Assembly: GCA_041656735.1 (NCBI GenBank)
Contig: JBBACY010000002.1
Location: 1-64,000 of the forward strand
Direction: 5' to 3'
DNA from: Perlabentimonas sp041656735
GTDB taxonomy: Bacteria; Bacteroidota; Bacteroidia; Bacteroidales; Tenuifilaceae
DNA length: 64,000 nt
Every line of letters begins with the position of its first letter. The first letter of the stretch is position 1. Below, piece after piece: positions 1 to 8,396 of the stretch. The notes under the pieces were generated by a model, which saw only the letters and a program-made list of their open reading frames with translations, searched no databases and had not been told where the DNA came from. Made by a program: the position numbers and the translations under genes.

Positions 1-155
1 CTTATTACAAAGTACCTGTAACTCTAGGTTCAGATGCTCATGTTGAACAAAACGTCGGTCAGTTTTTTGATGAGGCCATTGCTGGAATAAAGGCTCTTGG
101 CTATAAGGAAATAGCAAGGTTTACAAAGCGCAAAAGGGAAATGGTTAAGCTATAA
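1..155 (+). CDS. PHP-family histidinol-phosphatase-like protein, C-terminal part (cut by window start)
   Basis: The first 50 codons visible encode the end of a PHP-domain phosphoesterase, with the typical metal-site motif LGSDAHVEQN and a basic tail ending at TAA 153-155. PHP proteins of this type hydrolyse histidinol phosphate or related phosphoesters in the cytoplasm. The 5' part lies outside the window, so I cannot tell whether this copy is intact. Two further 3' fragments of the same gene lie at 20338-20710 and 21371-21744. Bases 1-127 here equal 21590-21716, whereas the bases after about 119 equal 20674 onward, so this copy is a mosaic of the other two. It may be the 3' end of the working gene from which the others derive. 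Confidence 0.7.
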   Translation, partial: YYKVPVTLGSDAHVEQNVGQFFDEAIAGIKALGYKEIARFTKRKREMVKL

Positions 156-345
156 GTGACAATAATTCCCGTTTGGATTAGACAGTGCCAAATTAAAACC
201 CAACCCATACACTAAAAAAACATTAACCTCCTAATTTGTGCTTCAACTTTAGCAGGCAGGTGCAGCCAAACCGATGGTTGGCAAACCTGCAGTTGATAAG
301 CCGAATGTTGTTTCAATAAGATAGCCTTAGCTTATCAGAGAATAA

Positions 346-663
346 TCAACAAAAAAAGACCGGTGTTCGCCAGCCTTTATAATCAATCCAATCGATCAGG
401 GTACTCCTTTTGGGGATGTGGTTAAGCTGGAAATGTGTTGTTTTACCCGATAAACCAAGCACTGCGCCAGAAACTTCTTGTAATGAAGTACATTTGGCAA
501 AGGCACAGAACAGCATGCTGATTAGGTGGTCTTTTGTTGTAAATTTCTTGACATATCGATCAGAATTATACGTTTTACTTGATTCTGAGATAATTTTAGG
601 GTGAATTAATGAAATCAGCTGTCCGAAAACCGATTGCCCAAAAAAGTGTGTACTTTTATCCAT
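346..663 (-). pseudogene. IS4-family transposase, N-terminal fragment (DUF4372 domain)
   Basis: The product begins MDKSTHFFGQSVFGQLISLI and continues with the FTTKDHLISMLFCAFAKCTSLQEVSGAVLGLSG block (described by its key residues FTTKDHL, CTSLQEV and LGLSG), the conserved N-terminal region (DUF4372) of IS4-type transposases of Bacteroidota. Full-length members are several times longer and carry a DDE catalytic domain. Here the family match stops at the RSTL segment near residue 89, is followed by about 15 unrelated residues and then a stop codon, so all catalytic residues are missing. The protein cannot transpose the element. The same fragment occurs at 20901-21218. Confidence 0.85.
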
Positions 664-697
664 TATAGTTATAGTTTGTGCTAAAACAAAACTACAA

Positions 698-736
698 ATA
701 AGAGCTATGATGGCATTTTGCCATCATAGCTCTTAT
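698..736. other. Perfect 18-bp inverted repeat upstream of transposase remnant
   Basis: Bases 698-715 pair without mismatch with 719-736 around a three-base loop (ttt). The hairpin lies about 35 bases upstream of the transposase start on the minus strand and just inside the element's end. In IS elements, inverted repeats placed here are known to stop transcription from outside or to sequester the translation start; that role is inferred. It is repeated exactly at 21253-21291. Confidence 0.75.
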
Positions 737-850
737 ATCTTTTTATCGGACAACAGTGAATACTAAATAACCTACTCAAAAGTTTATTGAAATTTTATAC
801 CAATCAATTTAAAGGTTGGGCATAAAATAAAGAGAATAGGGAGAGATACG

Positions 851-2488
851 TTAGTGCTTAAATATTAAAAATTCGTTTTTTTGAATAAAACTTTCACCCA
901 TTAAAATTTCAGCAGATTTTGGAAGGTCAATCTCTATTGGATTACAAAAGTTTATAATAATAGTTATTCTATCACCCTGATAAAATCGTGTAAAATGAAT
1001 TCTATTGTCAATAAGTTTTAGTGTTTCGTATTGACCATACTGAAGAGTTTTCTCTTTATTTCTCAGGGCAATTAAGTTTTTATAGGTGTTAAATATGGAT
1101 TCTTCGACATCTTTTAATGCTTCAACATTATTCTCTACATAGTTATCGTTTATCCGAATCCACGGTTTATCCGAGGAAAAACCAGCATTGTGTGTTCCAT
1201 TCCACTGCATTGGACTTCGCGATCGATCTCTGTTATGTTTATTCGCCTCTGCAAGAGCATCGACAGATGAAAGCCCCTTATTTAATGCTATGTTATACTG
1301 TGTTTTCGCTTGGATATCAACAATTTCATTGAACGCGTTTGCTTCAATATTCTGCATTCCAATCTCCTCACCATAGTAAATAAATGGGACTCCCTTTGCA
1401 GTAATAATTAGCGCTGCAAGCGCTTTCGCAAGTGATGTATCTCCTTTGGCCAATCGATTAATAAGTCGAGGCATATCGTGACTACCAAAAAATAGTGTAG
1501 GATATTCGCTCAGACTATCCTCCATGTTTTGCAGCTCTTCAAAAATTCGTTGAACAGAGAACTCTGGGATACTTCCAAAATTAAAATTGAAAACTACATC
1601 CATTAATTCTGGAGACTGATATTGGCTAAGAACTTTTAATTTATCGCTACCAATTTCGCCAACAACAAACCGATTGTCGTACTCTTTAATTGTTGATTTA
1701 ATTAGCCTCATGGCATCCTTTAAACCAGGCTGATTAATATCATAAATATGCTCCTGTTTATTATCGACAACTGGATTATCAAAAGTTACACCATCTGTAG
1801 TAAGAAAGTTTATTACATCGAGCCTAAAACCATCAACGCCTAAATCGAGCCAAAAACGGAGTACGTTTTGAATCTCGTTCATTAGCTGTGGATTCGACCA
1901 ATTTAAATCGGCCATTGTTGTGTCGAACTGATGGTAGTAATATTGATTTGTAATGGTATCGAACTCCCAAGCAGAGCCCCCAAAAAATGATTCCCAATTA
2001 TTGGGTTCATCACGCCATATGTAGTAGTTACGATAAGGGTTATCTTTCGATTTTCGAGATTCTTGAAACCATTCACATTCAGTTGACGAGTGGTTTACAA
2101 CCATATCAATAATCACCTTAAAACCCTTACTATGTGCAACATTAATAAATACTTTAAAATCGTCTAAAGTTCCATATATTGAATCAACTTGATAGTAGTT
2201 TGCTATATCGTAGCCATTGTCCACTTTAGGAGATGAAAAGAAGGGCGTTAGCCAGATTCCCTTAACCCCCAACGAGTCTAAATAATCGAGCCTGGATGTA
2301 ATTCCAACAAAATCGCTGTATCCATCACCATTACTATCTTGAAATGAGGGCATATAGATTTGGTAGAAAACCGTTTCTTTCCACCAAATGGATCTATTAT
2401 CGGTGCATGAACTTGTAAGGAGGAAAATTAGAATGATTGAATAAAAAAACCGGTTACGCATAATAAATAATGATTTGAATATCATCAT
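851..2488 (-). CDS. GH13 alpha-glucosidase-type lipoprotein
   Basis: A GH13 (alpha-amylase family) enzyme of 545 residues, resembling the oligo-1,6-glucosidase/alpha-glucosidase branch that acts on short alpha-glucans or alpha-glucosides. After a lipoprotein signal (lipobox LTSSC, Cys28; Met10 at base 2461 is an equally good start) it shows WWKETVFYQIYMPSF, GIWLTPFF and DMVVNHSS. The catalytic triad can be placed: nucleophile Asp224 in GFRLDVIN, acid/base Glu278 in VVGEIGS and Asp338 in GSHDMPR. The last motif is usually NHDQPR, so the active-site rim is unusual. It is the last PUL1 gene, separated from the LamG gene by a terminator. Periplasmic or outer-membrane anchored; exact linkage unknown. 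Confidence 0.88.
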   Translation of the reverse strand: MMIFKSLFIMRNRFFYSIILIFLLTSSCTDNRSIWWKETVFYQIYMPSFQDSNGDGYSDFVGITSRLDYLDSLGVKGIWLTPFFSSPKVDNGYDIANYYQVDSIYGTLDDFKVFINVAHSKGFKVIIDMVVNHSSTECEWFQESRKSKDNPYRNYYIWRDEPNNWESFFGGSAWEFDTITNQYYYHQFDTTMADLNWSNPQLMNEIQNVLRFWLDLGVDGFRLDVINFLTTDGVTFDNPVVDNKQEHIYDINQPGLKDAMRLIKSTIKEYDNRFVVGEIGSDKLKVLSQYQSPELMDVVFNFNFGSIPEFSVQRIFEELQNMEDSLSEYPTLFFGSHDMPRLINRLAKGDTSLAKALAALIITAKGVPFIYYGEEIGMQNIEANAFNEIVDIQAKTQYNIALNKGLSSVDALAEANKHNRDRSRSPMQWNGTHNAGFSSDKPWIRINDNYVENNVEALKDVEESIFNTYKNLIALRNKEKTLQYGQYETLKLIDNRIHFTRFYQGDRITIIINFCNPIEIDLPKSAEILMGESFIQKNEFLIFKH

Positions 2489-2544
2489 ACAAGTCTTTAC
2501 AGGTTATTCAATGTACACCATTTAAATGAAATTATTTGTATTAG

Positions 2545-2591
2545 AAAAAAGGCCCAGGCATCACCAAAGTTCAATGAATAACCTGAGCCTT
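2545..2591 (-). terminator. Intrinsic terminator after PUL1 LamG gene
   Basis: Read on the minus strand, the arms 2591-2582 and 2558-2549 form a 10-bp stem with one G-U pair, and a run of six T residues (2550-2545) follows. It lies 32 bases beyond the stop of the LamG lipoprotein gene and upstream of the GH13 gene, so it should reduce transcription into GH13. Confidence 0.7.
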
Positions 2592-2622
2592 CTTACATCA
2601 GCGCTCTATTTACAAAACCTAA

Positions 2623-3666
2623 TTATTCTGGTTTCTCTAAGTTATAAATCGACTGTACTTGAGCAGCAGTTAGAACGGTACTATAAATTCTAACCTCATC
2701 CATCATACCATGAAAATAGCCACCCCAAGCAAGAGGAATAATTTTATCAACATCGTAGTTTGAATCATCAGCTGCATAAACATCAGCGTCTCTACCAAAT
2801 ACTAAATCATTAGTAGAAGCAACAAGAGTTCCTGGAGTGTCATCCCATACCTGAGTCTCTGTTCCATTTGCGTAGAAAGTCATTTTTCCATCACCCAAAG
2901 TAACTGTAAGGTGATACCATGTATTAATTTCTAGTTCAGGATCACTATCTCTGTCCCAAATACCATCGGTAGTTGCAACAGAAAAGAATGATTTATTCAC
3001 AGACTGAAGCTGAAATTTGTATCCTTCCCATGAGTGTAGCCCAATAAAACGATTGTTCTCAAGGATTTCTGCAGCATTCACCCAAACTGCTATTGAAATA
3101 GTTTTCGGGCTAAATGCTGGGTTGTTTGGAATTTTTACATATGCTCCCTTATCGAATGAAAGTGCTTTACCATCATTTCCATATCGGTCTTTTGCCCATA
3201 CGGGTAATCCACCCTCCCAAGTATCGGCACCACTTATCAGCGTTCCGTGGAACTTATTGCCAGAATAATCGGTAAGAGTTGTTCCAGCACCATCATCGAA
3301 GGTCCAATGCCCCACAAGTGCCTCGGGAGCGATAGCTTCAACAATCTTTGAATTGTACAAGGTAATAGCCGCATCTATGGCGATTACCGTGTTGTCAACT
3401 TCGGTTTGAGTTGCTGCTGGGTTAAGGTTAACGACCTTAGCAGCATCAATTACAGTTTGAAGTGCAGCCTGAGAGCCTGGCATATATTGACCTTCAGCAG
3501 TTCCTTCGGCGGTGCTTGCAATTAGTTCTTCAGCTGTTACAATTTTGGCAGCAAGTTCAGTCTTGTCAACTGGATCTTCCTCTTCATCTTTACAGGAGTT
3601 AAATGAGATTAAACCACCTGCAAGAAGAGCAATCATTAGTACGTGTAACCATTTTAACTTTTTCAT
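2623..3666 (-). CDS. LamG-domain surface glycan-binding lipoprotein (SusE/F position)
   Basis: A 347-residue lipoprotein with lipobox FNSC (Cys25) followed by KDEEED, an acidic stretch typical of lipoproteins exported to the cell surface in Bacteroidota. Residues about 35-110 form a small helical FIVAR-like domain. Residues about 117-345 are a concanavalin-like/LamG jelly-roll (starts VGHWTFDDG, ends FHGMMDEVRIYSTVLTA). It lies directly after SusC and SusD, where SusE/SusF-type surface glycan-binding proteins are usually encoded, so binding of the PUL1 substrate at the cell surface is the likely role. No catalytic motif is visible. The 42-base gap to SusD indicates one transcript. Confidence 0.82.
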   Translation of the reverse strand: MKKLKWLHVLMIALLAGGLISFNSCKDEEEDPVDKTELAAKIVTAEELIASTAEGTAEGQYMPGSQAALQTVIDAAKVVNLNPAATQTEVDNTVIAIDAAITLYNSKIVEAIAPEALVGHWTFDDGAGTTLTDYSGNKFHGTLISGADTWEGGLPVWAKDRYGNDGKALSFDKGAYVKIPNNPAFSPKTISIAVWVNAAEILENNRFIGLHSWEGYKFQLQSVNKSFFSVATTDGIWDRDSDPELEINTWYHLTVTLGDGKMTFYANGTETQVWDDTPGTLVASTNDLVFGRDADVYAADDSNYDVDKIIPLAWGGYFHGMMDEVRIYSTVLTAAQVQSIYNLEKPE

Positions 3667-3708
3667 TGGATTGAAATTTAGGTTAGTAAATAAGAAACTA
3701 GCAAAAAA

Positions 3709-5187
3709 TTAATTTATTTGATTATTAATGTCTGCCTCATTCTGAGGTACTGGGAAAAACCGATGCTCATCATAAATAAAGTTGGTGTTAGCAAGTTTGC
3801 CTTCGGCATATGATTTCCCGTAGCGCATTAGGTCGTAAAACCGATGAAATTCAAATCCTAATTCCACTCTCCGCTCGTTACGAATAATTTCGCGTAGGTG
3901 ATCTTGATTTGTGTTGGTAACATCAGGAAGCAGATCGGTTGGAATCGTGCCAAAACCATCAAGCGATTCATCGAAGAGGTAACACTCCCTTGCTCTTTTC
4001 CGTACCTCGTTAAGTGGGCCAAGTGCCAAGGGGCTTTGATTCAATTCGTTTAGCGCTTCGGCTTTTATAAGAAGAATCTCTGCGTATCTCATAAACACGT
4101 AGTTAAGATCACCGTTACCCTTAGTGCCAGCAGAAATTTCAGACAACGGTTGAAGGTGTTTTTTTTGGATAAACCCCGTGGGTGACCATGAAGGGTTGAA
4201 AGGCTCACCATTTATCCAGGTAGTTCCTTCCCTTCCGAGGGTATAATTGAGTCGTGGATCGGAAACTCCCTCAACTGTTTTTTCAAAAGCATTCACAAAA
4301 TCCTCGGTGGGAACATTAAAGAAATAGCCGTTCTCAGCCTGAGGAGCAAACCATTGGTTGAGCGAATTTCCCACAAAGGGATCCTGTCCGCTTAAGTGCT
4401 GTATCTCAAACAACGACTCAGCGTTATTTTGTGTGTCAAACCTAAAGCTTTGATTATAGACGGGCACAAGAGAATATAAGCTAAGCAGTTCAATATCTTC
4501 TATTACATCGAGGCAAAGCTGATATTGCTCTTGAAAAAGGTAAACCTTTGCAAGCAAACCTAGAGCTGCACCTTGAGTTGCTCGCCCAACCTGTAAGGAA
4601 GTGGCGGGCAAAACATTTAAAGCATCAAGTAGATCCGTTTGGATTCTTTCGTAAACTTTAGCAACAGATGATGTGGGTACATGCAAATCATCGGCGGTAT
4701 ATGCTGGTTTGATCTTGAGCGGTATTTCGCCAAAAATATTGACCAGATGGAAATAATAGTATGCCCTTAAAAACTTAGCTTCGGCAACAACAGATTCCTT
4801 AACTTCATCGCTTACATTAGGGCCTAAGCGATGAATTACATCGTTCGCTCTAGATATTCCCTCGTAGTAACGCTGCCAAATACTTAGTAGAAATCCATTG
4901 TCGCGAGTATATGTAAACTGCTCAATAAACTCAATTTCACTTTGATCGCCTGGTATTCCGCCCTTTATGGCATCATCAGAAGCCACATCACCAAAAACCC
5001 ACAAAGGGTTTTTAATGCTAGTAAAGCTCATTGGCTGATACGCTGCGGTTAGTGCCAGCATGGCATGCTCATCGGTTTGATAAAAGGTAGTACTGGTGTA
5101 TATTCCCTCCATATCTTCGTCAAGGAAATCGGTGCAACCCATCATTACAACAAGGCCAATTAATAGTATTCGGAATGATTTAAACAT
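3709..5187 (-). CDS. SusD/RagB family nutrient-binding outer membrane lipoprotein (PUL1)
   Basis: A 492-residue SusD homologue: lipobox VMMGC (Cys18), then the typical TDFLD start, the helical TPR-like region (LRAYYYFHLVNIFGEIPL) and the C-terminal block FEFHRFYDLMRYGKSYAEG with the closing FFPVPQNEADINN. SusD proteins are surface lipoproteins that act as a hinged lid on the SusC channel and capture oligosaccharides. The gene follows SusC by 41 bases. Length and motifs fit an intact protein. Confidence 0.95.
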   Translation of the reverse strand: MFKSFRILLIGLVVMMGCTDFLDEDMEGIYTSTTFYQTDEHAMLALTAAYQPMSFTSIKNPLWVFGDVASDDAIKGGIPGDQSEIEFIEQFTYTRDNGFLLSIWQRYYEGISRANDVIHRLGPNVSDEVKESVVAEAKFLRAYYYFHLVNIFGEIPLKIKPAYTADDLHVPTSSVAKVYERIQTDLLDALNVLPATSLQVGRATQGAALGLLAKVYLFQEQYQLCLDVIEDIELLSLYSLVPVYNQSFRFDTQNNAESLFEIQHLSGQDPFVGNSLNQWFAPQAENGYFFNVPTEDFVNAFEKTVEGVSDPRLNYTLGREGTTWINGEPFNPSWSPTGFIQKKHLQPLSEISAGTKGNGDLNYVFMRYAEILLIKAEALNELNQSPLALGPLNEVRKRARECYLFDESLDGFGTIPTDLLPDVTNTNQDHLREIIRNERRVELGFEFHRFYDLMRYGKSYAEGKLANTNFIYDEHRFFPVPQNEADINNQIN

Positions 5188-5228
5188 GGTTATTTAGCTT
5201 TAATTGGTTTACAATAATTCTAAATGTT

Positions 5229-8200
5229 TTAAAAATTAACCTGTATGCCAATATTATAAGATCGTGCTAATGGGTAGGTTCCCCAATCTATTCCTGCAGC
5301 GGTATCGCCTTCTGCCTTGGAGTTATCGCTAGTTGTCATTTCTGGATCAAGTCCGGGATATTTTGTAAAGGTTAATAGGTTGTGAGCCAGGAAATAAATC
5401 CTTGCATGCTGCATTGCTAGCCTGCTTATCCATTTGCCAGGTAATGTGTACCCGATCTGAAAATTCTTGAGACGGAGATATGATCCATTTTCTAGGAATC
5501 GGGTTGAAGGGCGAGTGTTATTTGCCTTTCCGCTCCACGATGCTCGTGGTTGTGTACTGCTAGTTCCTTCGCCAGTCCAGTGCTCATCGTAATATCGCCT
5601 AGTAACATTGAAAGGACGATAAAACCCCTCGATATCCGTTGCCACTTGGTAATATATTTTATGGCCAAAATCGCCTTGCCAAAAGACTGACGCATCAAAG
5701 TTTTTATAATCGACAGCTATTTGGAAGCCCGTAGAGAATTTCGGTATCGCGCTTCCCACATGCACACGATCGTTTTCGTTTATAAACCCATCCTTAAAAT
5801 TATCGGCATAACGAACATCGCCTGGGCGAATATTTACTCCTTGAAGCGCACTTGTAATAATGCCAAGATCGTTTTGAAAAATCCCATCCATCTCGTATAG
5901 GAAAAACGAACCGATTGGATATCCGACTTCAGTTCGGGTGGCATAAACCCCATTATCTATTCGTCCGCCAAGAATTGGGCCGCTAAGGCTTAGCACTTCA
6001 TTATGCAAATACGCGAGGTTGCCGCTTAAATCTAATCCAACATCTCCAAATTTATTTCGGTAGTTTAATTCTATTTCAAGTCCAGTATTAAGTATCTCAC
6101 CATTATTAACCCAGGCAGGACTAGCATAACCGGCAGAAGGAGGAATTGGTTCTCGTACTAGCATATCGGCAGTAATCTTGCGGTAATAATCAAGTATTAC
6201 AGAAAATCTATTTTCCATTATTGAGATATCAAGCCCTACGTCAACCTGGGTACTTGTTTCCCATTGTAAATCACGATTACCCAGAACTGATATTGCGTAA
6301 CCGGTTGACATTAGCTCACCGAACGGATAATTAAAATTTGGTGCAATCTGGTCGGAATAAGCATAGTTCCCCACTTCCTGATTTCCAATTGCACCAAAAC
6401 CCACCCTAAGCTTTAGCATATTAAAGAAGTCGTTATCCTCCATAAAACTTTCCTGATCGATACGCCAAGCACCCGAAACGCTGTAAAATGTACCCCAACG
6501 GTTTTCGGGACTGAAACGGGATGAACCATCTCGCCTTAAAGTAACGGAGATTAAGTACTTCCTATCGTAGATGTAATTCACCCTACCAAAAATCGATAGA
6601 AGAGAATTTGCCCACTTGCTTTCCGAGACCACCACACTTCCAAGCCCATTCCCCAGAAAGACCAAATAATCGGCTTGATCGGGAAAATCCCTTTCGGTAG
6701 TAGCATCGGTGTAACCATTATTTCGAATAGCCTCTGTACCAACCATTGCCGAAAAGCTATGCTTATCGGCAAAAACATTATTGTATGAAAAAACATTACT
6801 GGCAGTTAGCGATTGGAAGTAACCATTTGATATTTGCAAAGAGTTTGGGTTGTTAATCCTCAGATTTGTACCCCAATTCTCATTAAATCTTCGCTGATTA
6901 AAATCGGTTCTATCCATTCCGAGAGTAGTAGAAAAATACAAATCGGGCAACAGCTGAATATGGGCATTCACATCACCAAACAGCCTATTTTGCTGAGTAT
7001 TATTATTCATCTTTGTTGCCAATCCAACCGGGTTGTAACCATCGCCAAAGAACTGTTGATATTCGGGTTGATCAACAAAATCGCCATTGTCATCTTTAAT
7101 TGGAATTGGAGGAGTACGGAATAAAGCGTAACGCACCACGCTACCTCCATTTCCGCCATATCCATCGCCACTGCTACCAATAATATCGTTATCGCTTTGT
7201 GAGATATTTATGTTTGAACCAAGCTTTATGTAGTCGTTAACCTTACTGCTCAAGCTCATTCGACCCGAATACCTCTCGTAATGCGATCCAAGAATGATTC
7301 CCTCCTGCTCAAAAAGGTTTGCTGAAACAAGGTAAGTTAGCTCATCGCTACCCCCACTAACAGAAATAGTTTGATTCTGAATAAATCCTCTGCGGAAAAT
7401 TGCCTCGAGATGATCGACATCGGGTAGCGAGGCTGCTAGCTCGCCACTAATTAAACCTCTTAGCAAAATAGGATTATCAACAAATGCATTATCATTGTTA
7501 GCCGCTTCGTTATACATCTCGATGTATTGATCGCGACTAGCCATTGGAGTTAGTGGCCCGTGCTCCTGAAAACCCATTTGGGAACTAATTTCAATTCGTG
7601 ATTTTCCCTTCGTCCCCTTACGGGTAGTTATTAGTATTACCCCATTATTGGCTCTTGCACCATAAATAGCAGCGGATGCAGCATCCTTAAGGATGCTTAC
7701 AGATTCAATATCGTTAGGCGATAATACGCTCAGCGCATCAACAGTGGGAACACCATCAACAATATAAAGAGGATCGTTGCTACTATTAATTGACCCAACG
7801 CCCCTGATCCGCACATTAACACCCTCACCAGGCATACCCGTTTTGTGCGTAATATTTACGCCCGAAGCGCGTCCCTGCAAAGCTTGATCGATACCTGCCA
7901 CTGGAACTGCTCTAATCTGTTCTGCATCAACACTTGAAACGGAACCCGTTAAATCCACTTTACGTTGGATCCCATACCCCACCACAACGACCTCATCTAA
8001 AAGTTGAGACTCCTCTAAAAGCACCATATCGATTTTTGTGTCCTGACCAACTGCTCTAGTTTGGGTTTCGAAACCAATAGAGCTGTACACAAGAACTGGG
8101 TTTTCAATATCACTAGGGATACTTATTTCGTAATTACCGTCTAAATCGCTTGATGTGCCTGTAGTGGTTCCTTCAATAATAATTGTTACTCCAGGCAAAC

Positions 8201-8324
8201 CAACGCCCTTTTCATCCATTACAGTACCTACTACTTTTTCAGGGTGGGTTTGACCATTCCCAAGTAATGGGATAGAAAGAATTACTGCTAAAACCCAAAA
8301 TTTGTATCTTTTTATAGCTTCCAT
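5229..8324 (-). CDS. SusC/RagA family TonB-linked outer membrane transporter (PUL1)
   Basis: A 1031-residue SusC-like TonB-dependent transporter. It has a Sec signal (to about residue 24), a CarboxypepD_reg-like domain (about 28-110: GTVMDEKGVGLPGVTIIIEG), the DEVVVVGYG segment before the plug, a plug domain with the RIRGVGSINSSNDPLYIVDG and ARANNGVILITT signatures (about 125-235), and a 22-strand barrel ending in aromatic Phe. It imports glycan fragments into the periplasm using TonB energy, paired with the SusD encoded next. It lies 72 bases downstream of the lipoprotein gene 8397-10136 in the same direction. Confidence 0.96.
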   Translation of the reverse strand: MEAIKRYKFWVLAVILSIPLLGNGQTHPEKVVGTVMDEKGVGLPGVTIIIEGTTTGTSSDLDGNYEISIPSDIENPVLVYSSIGFETQTRAVGQDTKIDMVLLEESQLLDEVVVVGYGIQRKVDLTGSVSSVDAEQIRAVPVAGIDQALQGRASGVNITHKTGMPGEGVNVRIRGVGSINSSNDPLYIVDGVPTVDALSVLSPNDIESVSILKDAASAAIYGARANNGVILITTRKGTKGKSRIEISSQMGFQEHGPLTPMASRDQYIEMYNEAANNDNAFVDNPILLRGLISGELAASLPDVDHLEAIFRRGFIQNQTISVSGGSDELTYLVSANLFEQEGIILGSHYERYSGRMSLSSKVNDYIKLGSNINISQSDNDIIGSSGDGYGGNGGSVVRYALFRTPPIPIKDDNGDFVDQPEYQQFFGDGYNPVGLATKMNNNTQQNRLFGDVNAHIQLLPDLYFSTTLGMDRTDFNQRRFNENWGTNLRINNPNSLQISNGYFQSLTASNVFSYNNVFADKHSFSAMVGTEAIRNNGYTDATTERDFPDQADYLVFLGNGLGSVVVSESKWANSLLSIFGRVNYIYDRKYLISVTLRRDGSSRFSPENRWGTFYSVSGAWRIDQESFMEDNDFFNMLKLRVGFGAIGNQEVGNYAYSDQIAPNFNYPFGELMSTGYAISVLGNRDLQWETSTQVDVGLDISIMENRFSVILDYYRKITADMLVREPIPPSAGYASPAWVNNGEILNTGLEIELNYRNKFGDVGLDLSGNLAYLHNEVLSLSGPILGGRIDNGVYATRTEVGYPIGSFFLYEMDGIFQNDLGIITSALQGVNIRPGDVRYADNFKDGFINENDRVHVGSAIPKFSTGFQIAVDYKNFDASVFWQGDFGHKIYYQVATDIEGFYRPFNVTRRYYDEHWTGEGTSSTQPRASWSGKANNTRPSTRFLENGSYLRLKNFQIGYTLPGKWISRLAMQHARIYFLAHNLLTFTKYPGLDPEMTTSDNSKAEGDTAAGIDWGTYPLARSYNIGIQVNF

Positions 8325-8396
8325 TTATTTAGATATTTTTTGGTAACAATAACTTGTTTACAAAAACTATTTCGTTGCAAAAACTGATAATTAAAA

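Larger units (their letters stand above)
156..759. repeat. 604-bp direct repeat, copy 1 (truncated IS element)
   Basis: This stretch is repeated at 20711-21314 at a constant offset of 20,555 bases, and I found no difference on reading the two copies side by side. It starts immediately after the stop codon of a PHP fragment and ends at the sequence cggacaacagtga, after which the two copies diverge. It contains the N-terminal part of an IS4-type transposase on the minus strand and an 18-bp hairpin upstream of it. About 190 bases (156-345) have no recognisable gene. Only one plausible IS end is present, so the element is a remnant. The two copies flank PUL1 as direct repeats. Confidence 0.85.

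Noticed and set aside
410..604. Open frame of 64 residues on the plus strand, repeated at 20965-21159
   Set aside because: It lies antisense to the transposase fragment and has no protein family features; it is a shadow of that gene.
156..759. An intact, mobile insertion sequence
   Set aside because: The transposase stops after the N-terminal domain and only one plausible end is seen, so the element is a remnant.
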